Positions 12,424 to 24,200 are shown, counted from the first letter of the stretch. The stretch: 60,000 bases of DNA from Polytrichum commune (GCA_950295325.1 OX485809.1:25918001-25978000); one strand, 5' to 3'. The notes: generated from the letters alone by a model not told the origin. Translations and numbers: made by a program.

Positions 12424-14060
12424 CACCCGGATTGCAGCTTGTGATACATGAAAATTGGGTGCCTTTCAAAGACGAATCCATTGGTGTAAGGTACGCTTCA
12501 TTCCGATTTTGCAGTCAAAAGTTATGATAAAAAAATGTGATTCTGTGTTTTTTGGACCAGAATGCTTAAAATATGAATTTCTTACTCAAATCTTGCTCAA
12601 TGTTGACAAAATTTATATGCATTGGATGCGTTTTTTCAAGGCGCTTCCAATGAGCCTAAACCCACAATCCAATTTGATGCCAATCAAAAGTTATGAGCCA
12701 AAAACTAATCTGGTCTAGGGTTTTGACCAACAAACTTTGAGAGGCGATTTCGGAGGGTAATCTTTATCGTTTTGGGAGCGCGACATGTGTTTCTTGAGCG
12801 CTTTTTCGAGACGCTTTTATTGGTATAAGGTACTCTCGCTGAAGCCGATCAACACTACATCATCAGTGTCGATCCGTAATTCGTAATCAAATGAGTTCTT
12901 CCCCTTAGGACCAGAAGAACCCATCTGATCACGGTATCGACCAATATAGTGATCGATAACCAGCTCAGCACTAGGTATGTCCCACTTCATGCCGAAGAAG
13001 GGCACCTTATAAAATCTAGCACCTAAGGCGTACAAACAATCTGACAAGGCTCCTATCGACACGTTCACCTGATTTCGTAATAACAAGTACGAATCACGAC
13101 TGGGAGTGAGTGTGAGTCTCCAGGCCTTGCGCAGCATCTCGACGATATCATCTCAAAAGCTGCGCACCTCGTCCTCAGTACTCCCAGCATAAACCCGGAC
13201 TACTACAGGATCCGAAACAACGTGCAGCCAATCATAAAACTCAGGGTTATCCCTAACCCTAATCATCCTGTTCGTCGGTCGTCCCATGATGCCGAACAAG
13301 CTAGGTAGATCCCTGGTCAGCATCATAAAGCACGCGGCGTCCACATCCAAACTATTCGGATCATTGATACACGGATGCGCAACAATGTCCGTGTACGGTC
13401 CACTAAGAAGAGGAAACCGCTCTAAAGTTGGAGGGGGATCTTTTATATCACTCGACCTCTCAAAAACATGCCTCAAAGTACACCTAGAACTAGCGTGACC
13501 AATCGATGGGCCCTCCACTGCGGGCCCCACATCAACATGACTACCAAATGCATCGTCCTCGTCTGGTGGGCCTCCAACTACAAGGCCCACCTCGACAGGA
13601 CTATCCAAATTCACACCAACATCAATAGTACCTTATACCAATAGAAGCGTCTTGAAAAAACGCTCAAGAAAACACGTGTCGTGCTCCCAAAACGACAAAT
13701 ATTATCCTCCGAAATCGCCTCTCAAAGTTTGCTGGTCAAAACCCTAGACCAGATTAATTTTTGGCTCATAACTTTTGATTGGCATCAAATTGGATTGTAG
13801 GTTTAGGCTCATTGGAAGCGCCTTGAAAAAACGCATCCAATGCATATAAATTTTGTCAACATTGAGCAAGATTTGAGTAAGAAATTCACATTTTAAGCAT
13901 TCTGGTCCAAAAAATACAGAATCACATTTTTTATCATAACTTTTGACTGCAAAATCGGAATGAAGCGTACCTTACACCAATGGATTCGTCTTTCAAAGGC
14001 GCCCAATTTTCATATATCACAAGCTGCAATTCGGGTGATTTATATGAATTTACTTATATA
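12408..14060. mobile_element. TIR element (~1.65 kb) carrying a captured coding fragment
   Basis: Long terminal inverted repeats of about 430 bp (left about 12408-12834, right about 13627-14060) are roughly 95% alike by eye. They enclose an 800-bp centre that is almost entirely one minus-strand reading frame without a start codon. Long TIRs around a non-transposase gene fragment are the layout of Pack-MULE or other Pack-type non-autonomous DNA transposons. No transposase is present, so movement would need help in trans. The 33-bp direct repeat at both outer edges is odd for a Mutator element (usually 8-10 bp) and may include sequence that was duplicated or recombined. Confidence 0.65.
12817..13637 (-). 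pseudogene. captured gene fragment with one in-frame stop
   Basis: The reading frame is open from the inner edge of the right TIR, with an upstream TAA and no ATG, down to a TAA supplied by the left TIR. A single TGA at 13155-13153 interrupts it. The two parts (reading ...VYAGSTEDEVRSF, then DDIVEMLRKAWRLT...) are in the same frame. The encoded sequence has an acidic Gly/Pro-rich start and a plausible globular part (FFGMKWDIPSAELVIDHYIG), but I do not recognise a family. The lack of a start codon, the boundaries at the TIRs and the internal stop indicate a captured exon fragment rather than a working gene. Confidence 0.55.
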
Positions 14061-14070
14061 TGATTTATAT

Positions 14071-14103
14071 TGCTTAATTCAACATACGTAAATTCATATA
14101 AAT
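14071..14103 (+). repeat. 33-bp direct repeat flanking the TIR element, right copy
   Basis: Exact copy of 12391-12423, separated from the right arm by about 10 bp of AT-rich sequence. Confidence 0.8.
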
Positions 14104-14988
14104 CTACAATAATAGTCATCCAGATCACATTCAACAAAAATTCACGTCTATAGTTTCACAATCATCCACATTCCACTATGAACACATTCTTGTTTCCATC
14201 AAAAATATAAAATGCATGTTTCATACAATCTTCTTGATAAAAATTTAGTCTGGAAAACACTCTCTTTGATAATTTTTCTATTGGCTTCACACCCTCTGAA
14301 TTAAAAGACATTTTTTAAGAGTTGAAAATAAAATTTACAGGTAGCTAATTTGATGAGGAAGGCAAGTTTATAGATATTTTTAGTGCTCAAACAATCAAGA
14401 AAAACAAATCTTGCTCCACCTCATCCCACCTCTGTATGGTGAGGGGAATGATGAAAGTTCTAAGTAACCAAGGGCTCTTATGCCCACAGTTTTAGTTATA
14501 ATCCCTTAACTCCATCCAAAGTTCATTTCTTTCATCCATCTAAATACAATTTCCAGCAAAATGTTACCATAAAGTCTATAATGAAGCTACTAACGTAAAA
14601 AATTGGCTCACATATGCTATCAAAGAAGTTGATGATGAGAGAGTTTGTTACCACCAACACTGTTATAAATGTGAAGCAAGCCTCTATGTGGATCTTTTTC
14701 CTATATAGTTCATACTTTAGCTCTAAGCACTGCCTTAAATCAACAAAATTTATAGATGCATCAGGAATGATCAAAGGGTTCTAGAGTTTTTTTTTCTTCC
14801 CTTAAGCATCTTCTATTTGTCAATGAAGAACCACACATATATAACCTTAGAGATTTTTCACATTTTCAATTTGGGATTTCCATATTGATGCTCCACTGAG
14901 TAGGGTAATGGGGATATTAACTAAAATGAGCCAATTGGGCCATTATGAGACAATTCGTACCGATGGGAACGTGCATTGGGAACGTGGT

Positions 14989-15008
14989 TCACGAGTAAAT
15001 ACCCGTGA
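14989..15008. repeat. 22-bp palindrome family, degenerate copy
   Basis: Reads TCACGAGTAAATACCCGTGA. The dyad frame is kept, but the arms are no longer perfectly complementary. Confidence 0.5.
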
Positions 15009-15146
15009 ATTGCCATCATTGACAAGGTTTAGAACAAGAGGAAGGTCATCAACATAGACTAGGGCACTATTTCATGCACATTGGTGTATATATATAAGCT
15101 AAAATAATGCTTATTCTAGCCCACATAAAAACTTAGCCCAGTTGTC

Positions 15147-15168
15147 ACCACGGGTGTTCACTCGTGAC
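15147..15168. repeat. 22-bp palindrome family, degenerate copy (TT centre)
   Basis: Arms ACCACGGGTG and CACTCGTGAC around TT. A few positions are mutated relative to the consensus. Confidence 0.6.
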
Positions 15169-15338
15169 CAACCAACACCCCGCAACAGATGAGCCTAGTA
15201 TATCCATAATACAACATAAGTCGACACCACTAAGGAACAACCATGCGCATGTCAACAACTGTATGCAAATATAATGGGTCTAATCATAAAAGCTATCATG
15301 GGCACTTAATACTACTCAGAGAATACAAATACATCTAA

Positions 15339-15358
15339 CCACGAGTGAACGCCCGTGA
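15339..15358. repeat. 22-bp palindrome family, degenerate copy (AA centre)
   Basis: Reads CCACGAGTGAACGCCCGTGA. It differs from the consensus at a few arm positions. Confidence 0.6.
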
Positions 15359-15521
15359 CCAATCAACGCCATGCAACACACGATGCAAGATCCATAACAC
15401 ATGAAGGAAGGTCTACATGTCATATCTGACTACACAAATGAGGGTCAAAAAATCATTTGATTGAATCATAGATGCCACAGTGGGCACAAAAAATGTGAAC
15501 AAAGTATATGAATTGTTGTAT

Positions 15522-15541
15522 CCACGGGTGAACACCCGTGG
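15522..15541. repeat. 22-bp palindrome family, perfect core copy
   Basis: CCACGGGTG and CACCCGTGG around AA, lying 25 bp beyond the stop codon of the split coiled-coil gene. The outermost pair is T/A instead of C/G, so the palindrome is still complete. Confidence 0.9.
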
Positions 15542-15566
15542 AAAATCTATCACCATAAAGGTCCGG

Positions 15567-15830
15567 CTATCTACAAGAGGAGTATGAATCCTTAATCATT
15601 TTCAACATCTTCTCATGAGGTTGTCTTTGAGCTATAGTACATTGCTTGCGCTTGACTTCTTCAAGCCGTTTTTTCTCCTCCATCAAAACTGTAGCTTCTC
15701 GAAGTTGTTTCACCCTTGCAGCCACGTAATCAGACATGGATGAGGTGGTATTGGGTGAACTACACCTCCAACATCCAGAACTATTTCCCGAGCCCATGGG
15801 CTCACTGGGGTGAGTGGTTTGGAGAGAAAG
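15567..15830 (-). pseudogene. coiled-coil protein gene, 3' part of last exon (split by 34-kb insertion)
   Basis: The frame ends at TAG (15567-15569) after MIKDSYSSCR. It contains GSGNSSGCWRCSS and a charged helix (VKQLREATVLMEEKKRLEEV). At 15830 it meets the outer retrotransposon. If the 34.46-kb insertion and one GAAAG copy are removed, the frame continues without a stop into 50300-50422. The ATG at 15797 is therefore probably internal and not a start. The gene at 58266-59046 has a similar plan: an exon beginning after a phase-0 lysine junction, an NSGC motif, and a Lys/Glu-rich C-terminal helix. It is therefore a likely paralogue. Function unknown. Confidence 0.6.
15826..15830. other. target site duplication GAAAG, left copy (outer element)
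   Basis: GAAAG directly precedes the left outer LTR. The same five bases follow the right LTR at 50295-50299. Confidence 0.92.
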
Positions 15831-17575
15831 TGTAGAGCGGATTTTTTGGCTATAGTCTGAATGTAGGCTTTTTGAACCAAGTTTTTGGATAGATGGATGT
15901 TAAAATCGGACTATAGTCAGACGAAAGGACTTTTACAGTCGTTTTAGAAACCAAAAGACCTCGGGAAGAAGTTGTAACCGCCTGAGGGAGGAAGACGATA
16001 AGAGACTATCGACCAAGAAAGAAGGCAGGCCATTATCAAAGAGTGTATTCAGGCTATAGTCTAGAGTAGTCGCTGAGAAGCGAGAAATATGTAGGAATCG
16101 GCCAAATGCCGAGTGAACAACTTTGCTTCAACTCTGTGATAGAGTGAAGTTTGGATACTGTAATCAATTTGAAAGTAATTAAGTTATGTTGCGGAGTATA
16201 CAAGGGTATGAAAACAATGTCAGGATGTGCATGAAATGATTGAAGCGAGTAAGAGAGTGAGAATGTAAGCGAGAGATGGAAGTCGCAGTGTGGTTGATGG
16301 AAATTAAGTAATTGATTGTGTGAAGAGGGAAGTAATGTGATAGAGAAAGCAGGAGTGAAAGTATCTTGGAATGTGAGGAGACACATCGAGGAAGGAATAT
16401 ACGAAAATAACAAAAGTCTGAGGAAACAAAGCGAAGATGAAATAAGCAATGAAAGGAAGAATACGATGCTGTAAGAGCGATAGGACTATAGTCAATCAGA
16501 GCACTACAGAAGAGGCAAGGACTGAGAGTAATGCGGAGAGACGACATTAATTAGCGTTATCGAAAACCAGGCACGATCAAAATCTATGCAGAGAGAGAGA
16601 GAGAGAGATAATGTCGCAGAGTTGAACCTTAGCGTGAGTGTAGAGAGCCGCGAAAGACTATAGTCAGGACAATGAGGGTTAGCGATAAGCGAGAAAGGAA
16701 AGTGGAAGAGACAGAGAAGGAAACACGCAGAGATGCACAATGCTTTGGAAAAGTGAGGACAGACTCATCAATTAGGTTCAATGTGGGCAAGAGTGTTGTG
16801 GAATGATGAGGATGCAGATAGGTTAACCTTGATATGATAGGAATGCAGGCTGAGAGAGAAAGTGGTCATTATTACTGAGCATGTGAGATGACATTGCAAT
16901 GTTAAGATAATGAGTTGAAGTAGAAGTGACTGAGATCACATAGTTGATTGGATGGAATAATACTTTGATACCTAAAGCTCAGAGCTAACGTGGAATATAG
17001 TCTTGTGTTGTTATTCTATCTTGGAATGTGCAGAGATTGCAAGCCAAATTGGAATGGAAAATGGTTCATGATTGAGATAAGTTCTTAAATGAAGATTAAT
17101 GCGAATAAAACAATCAACTAATTCATTGTACGGAATGAGATAATTTGAGTTTGAATTGAAGATCTTGTGATGTTGTTTTATGGAAATCAAATGATACTAA
17201 CCCCAATAGGATGAAAATCCATTGGATGACTATGGACCGGATACTCAAAGACAATAGACCAATGTTACGAAATTCATGAGACTATAGACCAAAATTAATC
17301 ACGACGGAAATAGGTCGAACCTTAGAGTGATAGTACCCACCTGAAAGATAGGACAGACAACACTCACTACCGAATCATCACATAAGAACTAATAAAGAAG
17401 AGAAAGGATGGGATAAATTAAGAGGAAAGAGAGTCAAGAAGGAAAATTACCCTAAAATGTTATTGTGAACCTTAATCCAATGTGACATTAACCCTTATAG
17501 ACACTAGCTCAGTCTTCCTGGAGACCTTGTTCCCCGGGTTTGTTGTTTTTAAGTCATAGCAAAAAACTTACTACA
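15831..17575 (+). repeat. outer element 5' LTR (1745 bp)
   Basis: Begins TGTAGAGCGG and ends CTTACTACA. It has the same length as the 3' LTR at 48550-50294. It contains five CTATAGTC boxes, three of them the full GACTATAGTC palindrome (15909, 16484, 16656), and a GA microsatellite near 16590-16608. Apparent ORFs on the minus strand recur identically in both LTRs and are composition artefacts. Confidence 0.93.
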
Positions 17576-17578
17576 TTT

Positions 17579-17596
17579 TGGCGCCGCTGCCGGGGA
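17579..17596 (+). other. primer-binding site of the outer element
   Basis: TGGCGCCGCTGCCGGGGA lies 3 bp after the LTR. It starts with the TGG that pairs to tRNA CCA and closely resembles PBSs of plant Tat/Ogre elements. The exact tRNA was not determined. Confidence 0.8.
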
Positions 17597-17664
17597 AGGC
17601 TGTGGTCGTCTTTTAAGGTTAAATTGGAAAGGAACGTAATAACAAATGGTCAGCGTCAATCACA

Positions 17665-18135
17665 ATGAACACACAAAACAAATGGAGGTTTAGGGGTCGT
17701 AGAACTGGGGATAAGGTGCAGGTGACGGAAAGTCAAAATCAACGTTGCCCATCTATCTCTAATCCTACCCTTTCTCCTGGACCTTACAAAGTTTGTCTAG
17801 TGCAAGAACCCATTGTGAGAGTGGACAACCGAATTTATGAACTTTTGAGTATCTTTACCGATAGACTCACTAGATTAGAGCATTACGTGTATAACACGTC
17901 GGAGAGATTAAAGAGAGATAAATACCGAGAGGATAATCTTCCAGGTGCAGAAGCACTGTGGTACCAAATTCAGCGAGGGAAAGCGAAAGACTTTAGAGAG
18001 GGAATCAGTGTGTCGAGTGATCCAATTAGAGTTCGACCCAAACACCGTAGAGGATATTACAGAGATGATTTGACTGAGTCAAACGGGAAACCTAGAACCA
18101 TCGACACAACTCAATGTCGTTATTGTTCTAGTTAG
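17665..18135 (+). CDS. outer element ORF1 (156 aa, unknown)
   Basis: This is the first ORF after the primer-binding site and lies upstream of gag. The product is basic and Arg-rich (FRGRRTGDKVQVTESQ; VRPKHRRGYYRDD), with a central helix (ELLSIFTDRLTRLEHYVYN) and a terminal CRYC. An additional ORF before gag is a known feature of Ogre-type elements, and its role there is not established. It ends with TAG, 14 bp before the next ATG in another frame. Confidence 0.55.
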   Translation: MNTQNKWRFRGRRTGDKVQVTESQNQRCPSISNPTLSPGPYKVCLVQEPIVRVDNRIYELLSIFTDRLTRLEHYVYNTSERLKRDKYREDNLPGAEALWYQIQRGKAKDFREGISVSSDPIRVRPKHRRGYYRDDLTESNGKPRTIDTTQCRYCSS

Positions 18136-18149
18136 GCCCTGTCAAACTG

Positions 18150-18414
18150 ATGGAGTGGTGTTGGCAAGTCTCGGACTCTGCCAAACACAAAATTTATTCA
18201 GGGGGATATCTATTCTCAGCTTTATATAGATTTTTCCGCTTCAGTTATCACGGGAACGGAATCTACATAACTCCTGATGTAGCCTTACCCAAAGAGTTTA
18301 TTGACTCGTTTGTAGCATTACCTTTAGATTTACAACGGGACATTACTAATCGCATTTGGAACAACGGGAAGGGATACAGACGAGTAATTGTTGACAACAA
18401 TTCCCCTGTCTTAC
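18150..18414 (+). pseudogene. outer element ORF2, 5' part (split by the nested array)
   Basis: Starts MEWCWQVSDSAKHK and is open to the nested insertion after VDNNSPVL. When the nested array plus one CTTAC copy is ignored, the same frame goes on at 38519 and ends at TAG 38743-38745. It contains an aromatic segment (FSALYRFFRFSYHG) and LPLDLQRDITNRIW. Family unknown. The nested insertion inactivates it in this copy. Confidence 0.5.
18410..18414. other. target site duplication CTTAC, left copy (nested array)
   Basis: CTTAC precedes the first inner LTR. The same bases follow the third LTR at 38514-38518, so the whole three-LTR array has one pair of duplications and began as a single insertion. 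Confidence 0.93.
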
Positions 18415-19115
18415 TGTGAGCCCAAAAGGGTGCCCACATTTAGTCTTAGACCCTTGAAACGTTAGTTGATGCACTTTGAAGTAGCATGTTACTTCACAAA
18501 AATATAAAAAGAGTGAAATGTTAGTCTTAGAAGTACCATGTTGTAAGAGGCTAGGATGTGAGTTGTTATTGTGTTTTTACCTTCGGAAGGATTTGAGTGA
18601 ATGAGGATAGGTAAGAAGAACTTGGATTGAGTAGTTAGTGAGTAGGCTAGTACAAATGGATGGAGACAACCAAAGTGACTCAAGAGGCAAGTGCATTCGA
18701 ATTGGGATGAATGGAGGATCACATGGAGCGCACAAGTGGACCACCTCATCATGGCCACTTAATGGGGAAGGCCCAAGGAAGAATGCAAGGTGGAGGATAA
18801 GCAAATTCTCAAAGCACCAATCAAATCACGAGTTAAGCATCGTGGTTTGAATTAAGTGGTGAGCGACGATTTGGGAAAGTAAGGGGAGAAAGTTATGGCG
18901 GCGGAAAGCGAAGGAGGCTAAGTTTGGGTTGAAGCATCCCAAATTTGGTAAAGTGTGGTAGGTAGAAAGCCAAGGCTAGTTAAATGTTCGAATTAGGATC
19001 CTTGTTGATCATTTGAGGGAGGAAGGCTTAGAAGATAGGATTGGCGCCTACTAAGTAGGAGGAAATCTCAAGGGCTTATCGTGAGCCTTGAGGGTGCTCA
19101 CCCCCTCAAGCTTAC

Positions 19116-19122
19116 TATATAA
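19116..19122 (+). promoter_or_regulatory. TATA box in inner LTR 1
   Basis: TATATAA in ACTATATAATCC, followed by a pyrimidine-rich CTCATTC... stretch as expected for a plant LTR promoter. The equivalent boxes are at 28219-28225 and 37322-37328. Confidence 0.65.
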
Positions 19123-19624
19123 TCCCTCATTCTTCCCTCACTCATCCTCTCTTTCCTTTGTGCTCCAAGGCACCCCACGAGTTATAAGTGTGGGTGTGGG
19201 AAGCCATATTGGAGCACATGTGTGTGCTTAGTTTTTAGTTTGAGAGCCAAGGCTTGTTAGCCTTGAAGAGGGCTTGACCTCTTGGTAGAATTAGTGTTGA
19301 CGTGAAGGATTTTAAAGTTAATTCATGATTCCAATTTGTGGTACTTTAAGTTCATGTTTTGAATACACGTGGTTGCAAGTTCCATGTTTAAGAGTTGAGC
19401 ACTTGATGTTGTGATGAGTGCAAAAATATACTTGTGTGGATTAGTTAGTCTTAGTGAAGTTAGGAAATTCTCTCTCCCCCTCTCCTCTCTAGGATTTTAG
19501 GATTTTAGGATTAGAGAAGAATTGTGTGATTAGAAAGGGGTTGTTAGTAGAATTAGGGAAATTAGGTAGGAAGATTAGTTAAGGGCTTGAATAATTAGTG
19601 AGGTAGTTGGGGATTACAACTACA

Positions 19625-19945
19625 AAGTTGTGGGTTTATGAAGGAGCTGGGTTTATGAAGGAGCTGGGTTTGTTTAGTTAGAAAGTAAAGAGCTGGGTTT
19701 ATGAAGGACCTGGGTTTGTTTAGTTAGAAGCTAAGGAGCTGGGTTCATGAAGGAGCTGGGTTTATGAAGGACCTGGGTTTGTTTAGTTAGAAGCTAAGGA
19801 GCTGGGTTCATGAAGGAGCTGGGTTTATGAAGGAGCTGGGTTTGTTTAGTTAGAAGCTAAGAAGCTGGGTTTATGAAGGAGCTGGGTTTATGAAGGAGCT
19901 AGGTTTATGTAATTAGAAAGTAAAGAGATGGGTTCATGAAGGAGC
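19625..19945 (+). repeat. minisatellite inside inner LTR 1
   Basis: About a dozen copies of a GGGTTTATGAAGGAGCT-type unit (17 bp) alternate with a longer spacer containing GTTTAGTTAGAAGCTAAG. It recurs in LTR 2 (about 28728-29048) and LTR 3 (about 37831-38151) with at least one point difference in LTR 3. Confidence 0.85.
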
Positions 19946-20307
19946 TTAGTAGATAGCCTACCTAATTAGCTCATAGACAAGTAGTTAGTTACATTATGCT
20001 AGTTAGTGTTATGTGTGGCTTTCACAAGTAAATGTATTTGAGATTGACTATAGAGAATAGTGTTTTTTTTAACACTTGCATCCTCTCTTTAAAAATAAAC
20101 CACGTGCACAACTTAATGGAGAATGTGGAGCACTCTCGCGATGGCAAGACAAAGGAAGCAAAGACCAAAGTTAAATCCAAGACCACTTGAAGGGTGAACC
20201 TTGCACTATGGACTCATCCAAGTCCAAATCCAATACCGCGGAGGAATGTGAGCCCAAACCCACTACTCGGACTACGGACGCTTAAGGGTGGGGGGTTTGG
20301 CCTCACA

Positions 20308-21216
20308 TAATTGGTGCGTCCGCCGGGAGCGAAGCGGAAGGTAGTTACAAGACTTGGAGGCGACTAGGAGACTTGGAGGCAACTAGGAAAAATTGGAGAC
20401 ACAAACTTGAGAGAAGGGAAGGAGCACCCGAAACTCGGTAAGTATTCTCTCTTTGGGTTACATTTGAATTCATTGTATTTCAACTATTCCTTGGAATGAA
20501 TTGCATTGTCAATTACGCAAATTCATTTTTGAGGAAGGAGCGCGGCGAAGGTACGTCCTCAACCTTTTTGGGGATTTGCTAAGAACTTAAAAGGAACCTA
20601 TAACCGAGTAGCTCATTAAAACATTAGAGGGTAAATTCACCTTAGGACATTGAACTTTGACACTCACCTCGGGGTGAGTCTCAAAGTTTTGGGAGTTGTC
20701 ATTTCATGCTCTAGATTAAATTAATATTTCACAAAGTTTATGGTGTTGTTACATTGAGTCACGATTGAGGGGAGTGCTAACTCACAGGGGGATGCGATTG
20801 CTCAAGGTATGTTTATTTCTTCAAAGTGAACTCATTAACTAATTAAGGAATGCCTTTTGTACTCGTGATTGTTGTTATCCGTTGTAGAGGGTAATTCCCG
20901 AATTGTGGATGGTGTGAGAAGTTGAAGGGTGAAGCCTCGACTTTTAACATAATCTACTCGGAAGGTCACCCCCTCACAATCGGTATTGTGGTGAGTGTTA
21001 ATTTGCGGGAAGGTGCGGAGGTGATGCTCCGACTTAACCAAAAAATTAACATGAACATGCCTATCCCCTATTGGGATTCTTTCACCTAAGTGGGCTTGCA
21101 GGTTCTTTTCCTCACCTCCTAAAAAAATTATAACCACACCAAGACAAGTGAAAATATTAAGAGGGGAATTGCTAGGATTATGTGTGGTCAAGTGAGGGTC
21201 GATCGATTCTTATGGA
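20308..21216 (+). other. 5' leader of inner unit 1, with candidate primer-binding site
   Basis: This 909-bp leader lies between LTR 1 and gag-pol. TGGTGCGTCCGCCGGGAG at 20312-20329 has the TGG start and position of a primer-binding site. The matching tRNA was not identified. A 118-codon minus-strand frame inside the leader has no domain and is not annotated. Confidence 0.6.
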
Positions 21217-24200
21217 ATGCAAGGTAGGACTCGCTCACAAAAACCAAGTTTGATAGTAGGACTAGAGAAATCTACTCGAAAGAGGCGGTCCTCTAAAATC
21301 AGTGATAGATTAGAACAAGATAATGTTAGAATAGAGAGTTGTTTGAACGTCGAACCTAGGACTAGGTCAATTCTAGACACCTTAGAACTTGGAGCTCAAC
21401 TTGAAGAGGAGATCACTCCCTCCAAATTGAGTGGTGAAACTTCTTCGGAAAATTACACACTTAGAGAAGAATTCCCGGTAGAAGTTGATAGGGGATTGTT
21501 GAATAGTTCACCGGTCACCATGGCCGAGGAACGGGGGATGGATCCACCACCCATACCCCCAATTCCGCCCATACCTCCTATACCTCCAATAGACCCATTG
21601 GTTAGGCCAAGAGGCCTACCAATTGTGGTTCCACAAAATTTAGCGGCGATGGATATGCCATCTCATCTCCCTAAATTTTATGGGACCAAGGATGAGGACC
21701 CCTCTCGGCACATGGAACGGTATATCGAACGGTTGGCTAGCTTCCTCATAACCGACCCGGGTTATTGGTTAGTGTGGTTTCCTACCACTCTAGAGGGGGA
21801 AGCCTATGAATGGTATCGGGATCATGCCGAGGGACATTTTAGGGGATGGGAACAATTACAAAGGGAGTTTCTTAACGAATTTAGGCCGGAAGTGGGTCAA
21901 AGTACCGCATTAAGGGCATTGTCGTCATTGAAGCAAGGAAGGGAGAAAGAAATTTCGGCTTACATTAGGAGGTTTGATTTAGTGTGCACTAGATTTGTGG
22001 GTACCATGCTCAACGACGACACGCTAAAGCAATTTTTCATTCAAGGGTTTTTTAAGTCCGGAACTATTAGGGGTGTTCTAGAAAGGAATCCCTTGACCTT
22101 GGCGGATGCCAAGCGTGCGGCTAGAGATATTGAAAACTTGGATAAAGATCACGAAAGGCTATGGAGAAGGGAGGATGAATTGATCCCACAATTCATCCCC
22201 ATACGCCCTAGGGTGGTAGCGGTAGAACCCGCTAAGTATGAGAACCAAATTCCATATGCCATTGTGGACACCGGTCCCCGACCTTTAGCGGTTAGGGAAC
22301 CGGCACCTCTTTTGGCACTACCGGCCCCTAGAACGGATCCACACTTGGAGGAGGTTGAGAGAAGACTAGGTGCTAGCCAACTAGGATTCCAAGAGGCTAT
22401 GATAAAACAAATGCAAAGCCTCACGGATCAAATGTCATTAATGATCCGGAGTCAACAACCGGGGCCTCCACCCCCGGTTGAGTCGGGTAGGCATTCTTCC
22501 GGATTATGGTGTGTCCAATGTGGCCAACCGGGCCACACGCGTCAATTTTGTAGAAGTGGACAAAACCGTGACCAAAGAGGAAACGGTAACCCACCTCAAC
22601 AAAATCAACGAGGTCAAGCGCCACCTCACTATGGAAATGGAAGCAATAGAGGACCACAACCTAGAGGGCAAGGTGGCCAAAATTTAGAGAAGAAGGAATT
22701 TCATCCCTTTTGTGGAAGGTGGCACGCTCAAGGACAATGTTGGTCCGAAGGTCAAGAGTTTAATTGTAGCAATTGTGGAGGAAGTCATCCCTCGGATACG
22801 TGTCGCCAACCGGACAAAATAATTAATGTCCCTTACCCGGTGGCTAATCCACAACAACAAGCAAGGGATAATATGCGAGGTGCTAGGCCACAAGGAGTAC
22901 CGGCCAATGAACTTAGGCCACCTAACTTATACTATGACCATAGTAATGCTAGGCAAACTTTTCATCCACCGGCGGGCTTGCAAACTACAACCGGTTACAT
23001 TCCAATACAAAATAGACAAGGAGTTCCACCTAATGGTAGTAACGGGAGACAAGCGCCTCCAACGGATCCGGGACCATCTAACTCCCAAGATGTTAGGTTC
23101 ATGGATGGAGTGTTGGAGGCCACATGTGATGACATGCTTCCTCTCCCAACGAGAATTGGAGAGGAGCAAAGTCAATGGCCTCCTCACACCAATGCTATTA
23201 CATATGAGTTAGTGAAGGGTAAGGGTGTGGTTGAAGAAGCACCTGCACTAGCGGTAACTACTAGGGCTAGGAGAGGGGATGCCCCGTTGGAGGTAGGAAT
23301 AGGAGAGCAAGGAAATTACTCTTCGGATGAAGAGATTAATCTCTCCGAGTTGGATAGGGTAGCTAGAAGAGCTACTAAGGATGTGGAGAGGGAAAATATA
23401 ATTTTACAAGATAGGGAGAGGACTAATGCGGTACATGACTTGGATAATAGCGATGTGGGTGAATGGGAAGGACCGGGGGTTCCCGTAGACGAATTCGACG
23501 TAGTGGGTAATTCTAAGGTGGAAAGATCTACCGGGTACGACTTGTGGGCGGACCTTAGTACACTCAAGGCGGATATTACTTTCGGCCAACTATTGGAAAT
23601 TTCACCCACGGCAAGGAAAACATTAAAGGAGGGAATGCCGGTACACAAGAGGATGAGGAAGGTGAAAGCTAAAATAGCCGCTAGGATCCAATCACAAGGT
23701 GGAAGAGACGTGAAAGCTATAGAAATAGAAGTTGTTATAGTAGATAAGGTGGTTCCTAATGTGCTAGTCGACGGAGGGAGTAGTCTAAATATACTACCGG
23801 AGGATACTATGAAAAAATTGGGACTTGGACTCACGGGGCCTTCACCTTTGGTCATAAATATGGCAAATCAAAGTTCGACTACGCCTTTGGGGATGATCAA
23901 GGATTGTAGAATGACTACGGGAGGTGAGGAGTACTTGGTCACCTTCCATGTCATTAAAATGCACTCCAACAAGGACACCTTCCCCATTTTGCTAGGTAGG
24001 CCTTGGTTGCGGATGGCGAATGCTATGGTCAATTGGGGTGGACCTAAACCATCCATCACTTATGGTCCGGAGGGTAATAGGGTCATAGTGTCCATTGGTT
24101 CATTAGAAGGATGGATGAAGAAGGAGATGTATTTGCCATTGGAGAAGGAAATTGATGACTTAAACGAGAATGAGATTGGCAAGGCATTGGTGGGAGTCGT

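Larger units (their letters stand above)
14104..15566. other. gene-free stretch downstream of the split coiled-coil gene
   Basis: AT-rich, with no convincing gene. It lies 3' of the minus-strand gene ending at 15567. It carries one good and three degenerate copies of the 22-bp palindrome, and its 5' side adjoins the TIR element. Confidence 0.4.
18415..20307 (+). repeat. inner element LTR 1 (1893 bp)
   Basis: Left LTR of the array. It has A at offset 201 (18616), where LTR 2 and LTR 3 have G. It contains a TATA box at 19116 and the internal minisatellite. Confidence 0.95.

Noticed and set aside
16054-16740. Minus-strand frames of 63-131 codons in the outer LTR, repeated at 48773-49459
   Set aside because: Both LTRs contain them identically. 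They are Leu/Ser-rich translations of a purine-rich strand without domains or a coding pattern.
20835-21191. 118-codon antisense frame in the leader of each inner unit (also 29938-30294)
   Set aside because: It is present in both units only because the units are duplicates. No domain or start context supports it.
23316-23855. 179-codon minus-strand frame within gag-pol (also 32419-32958)
   Set aside because: Shadow of the gag-pol coding strand.
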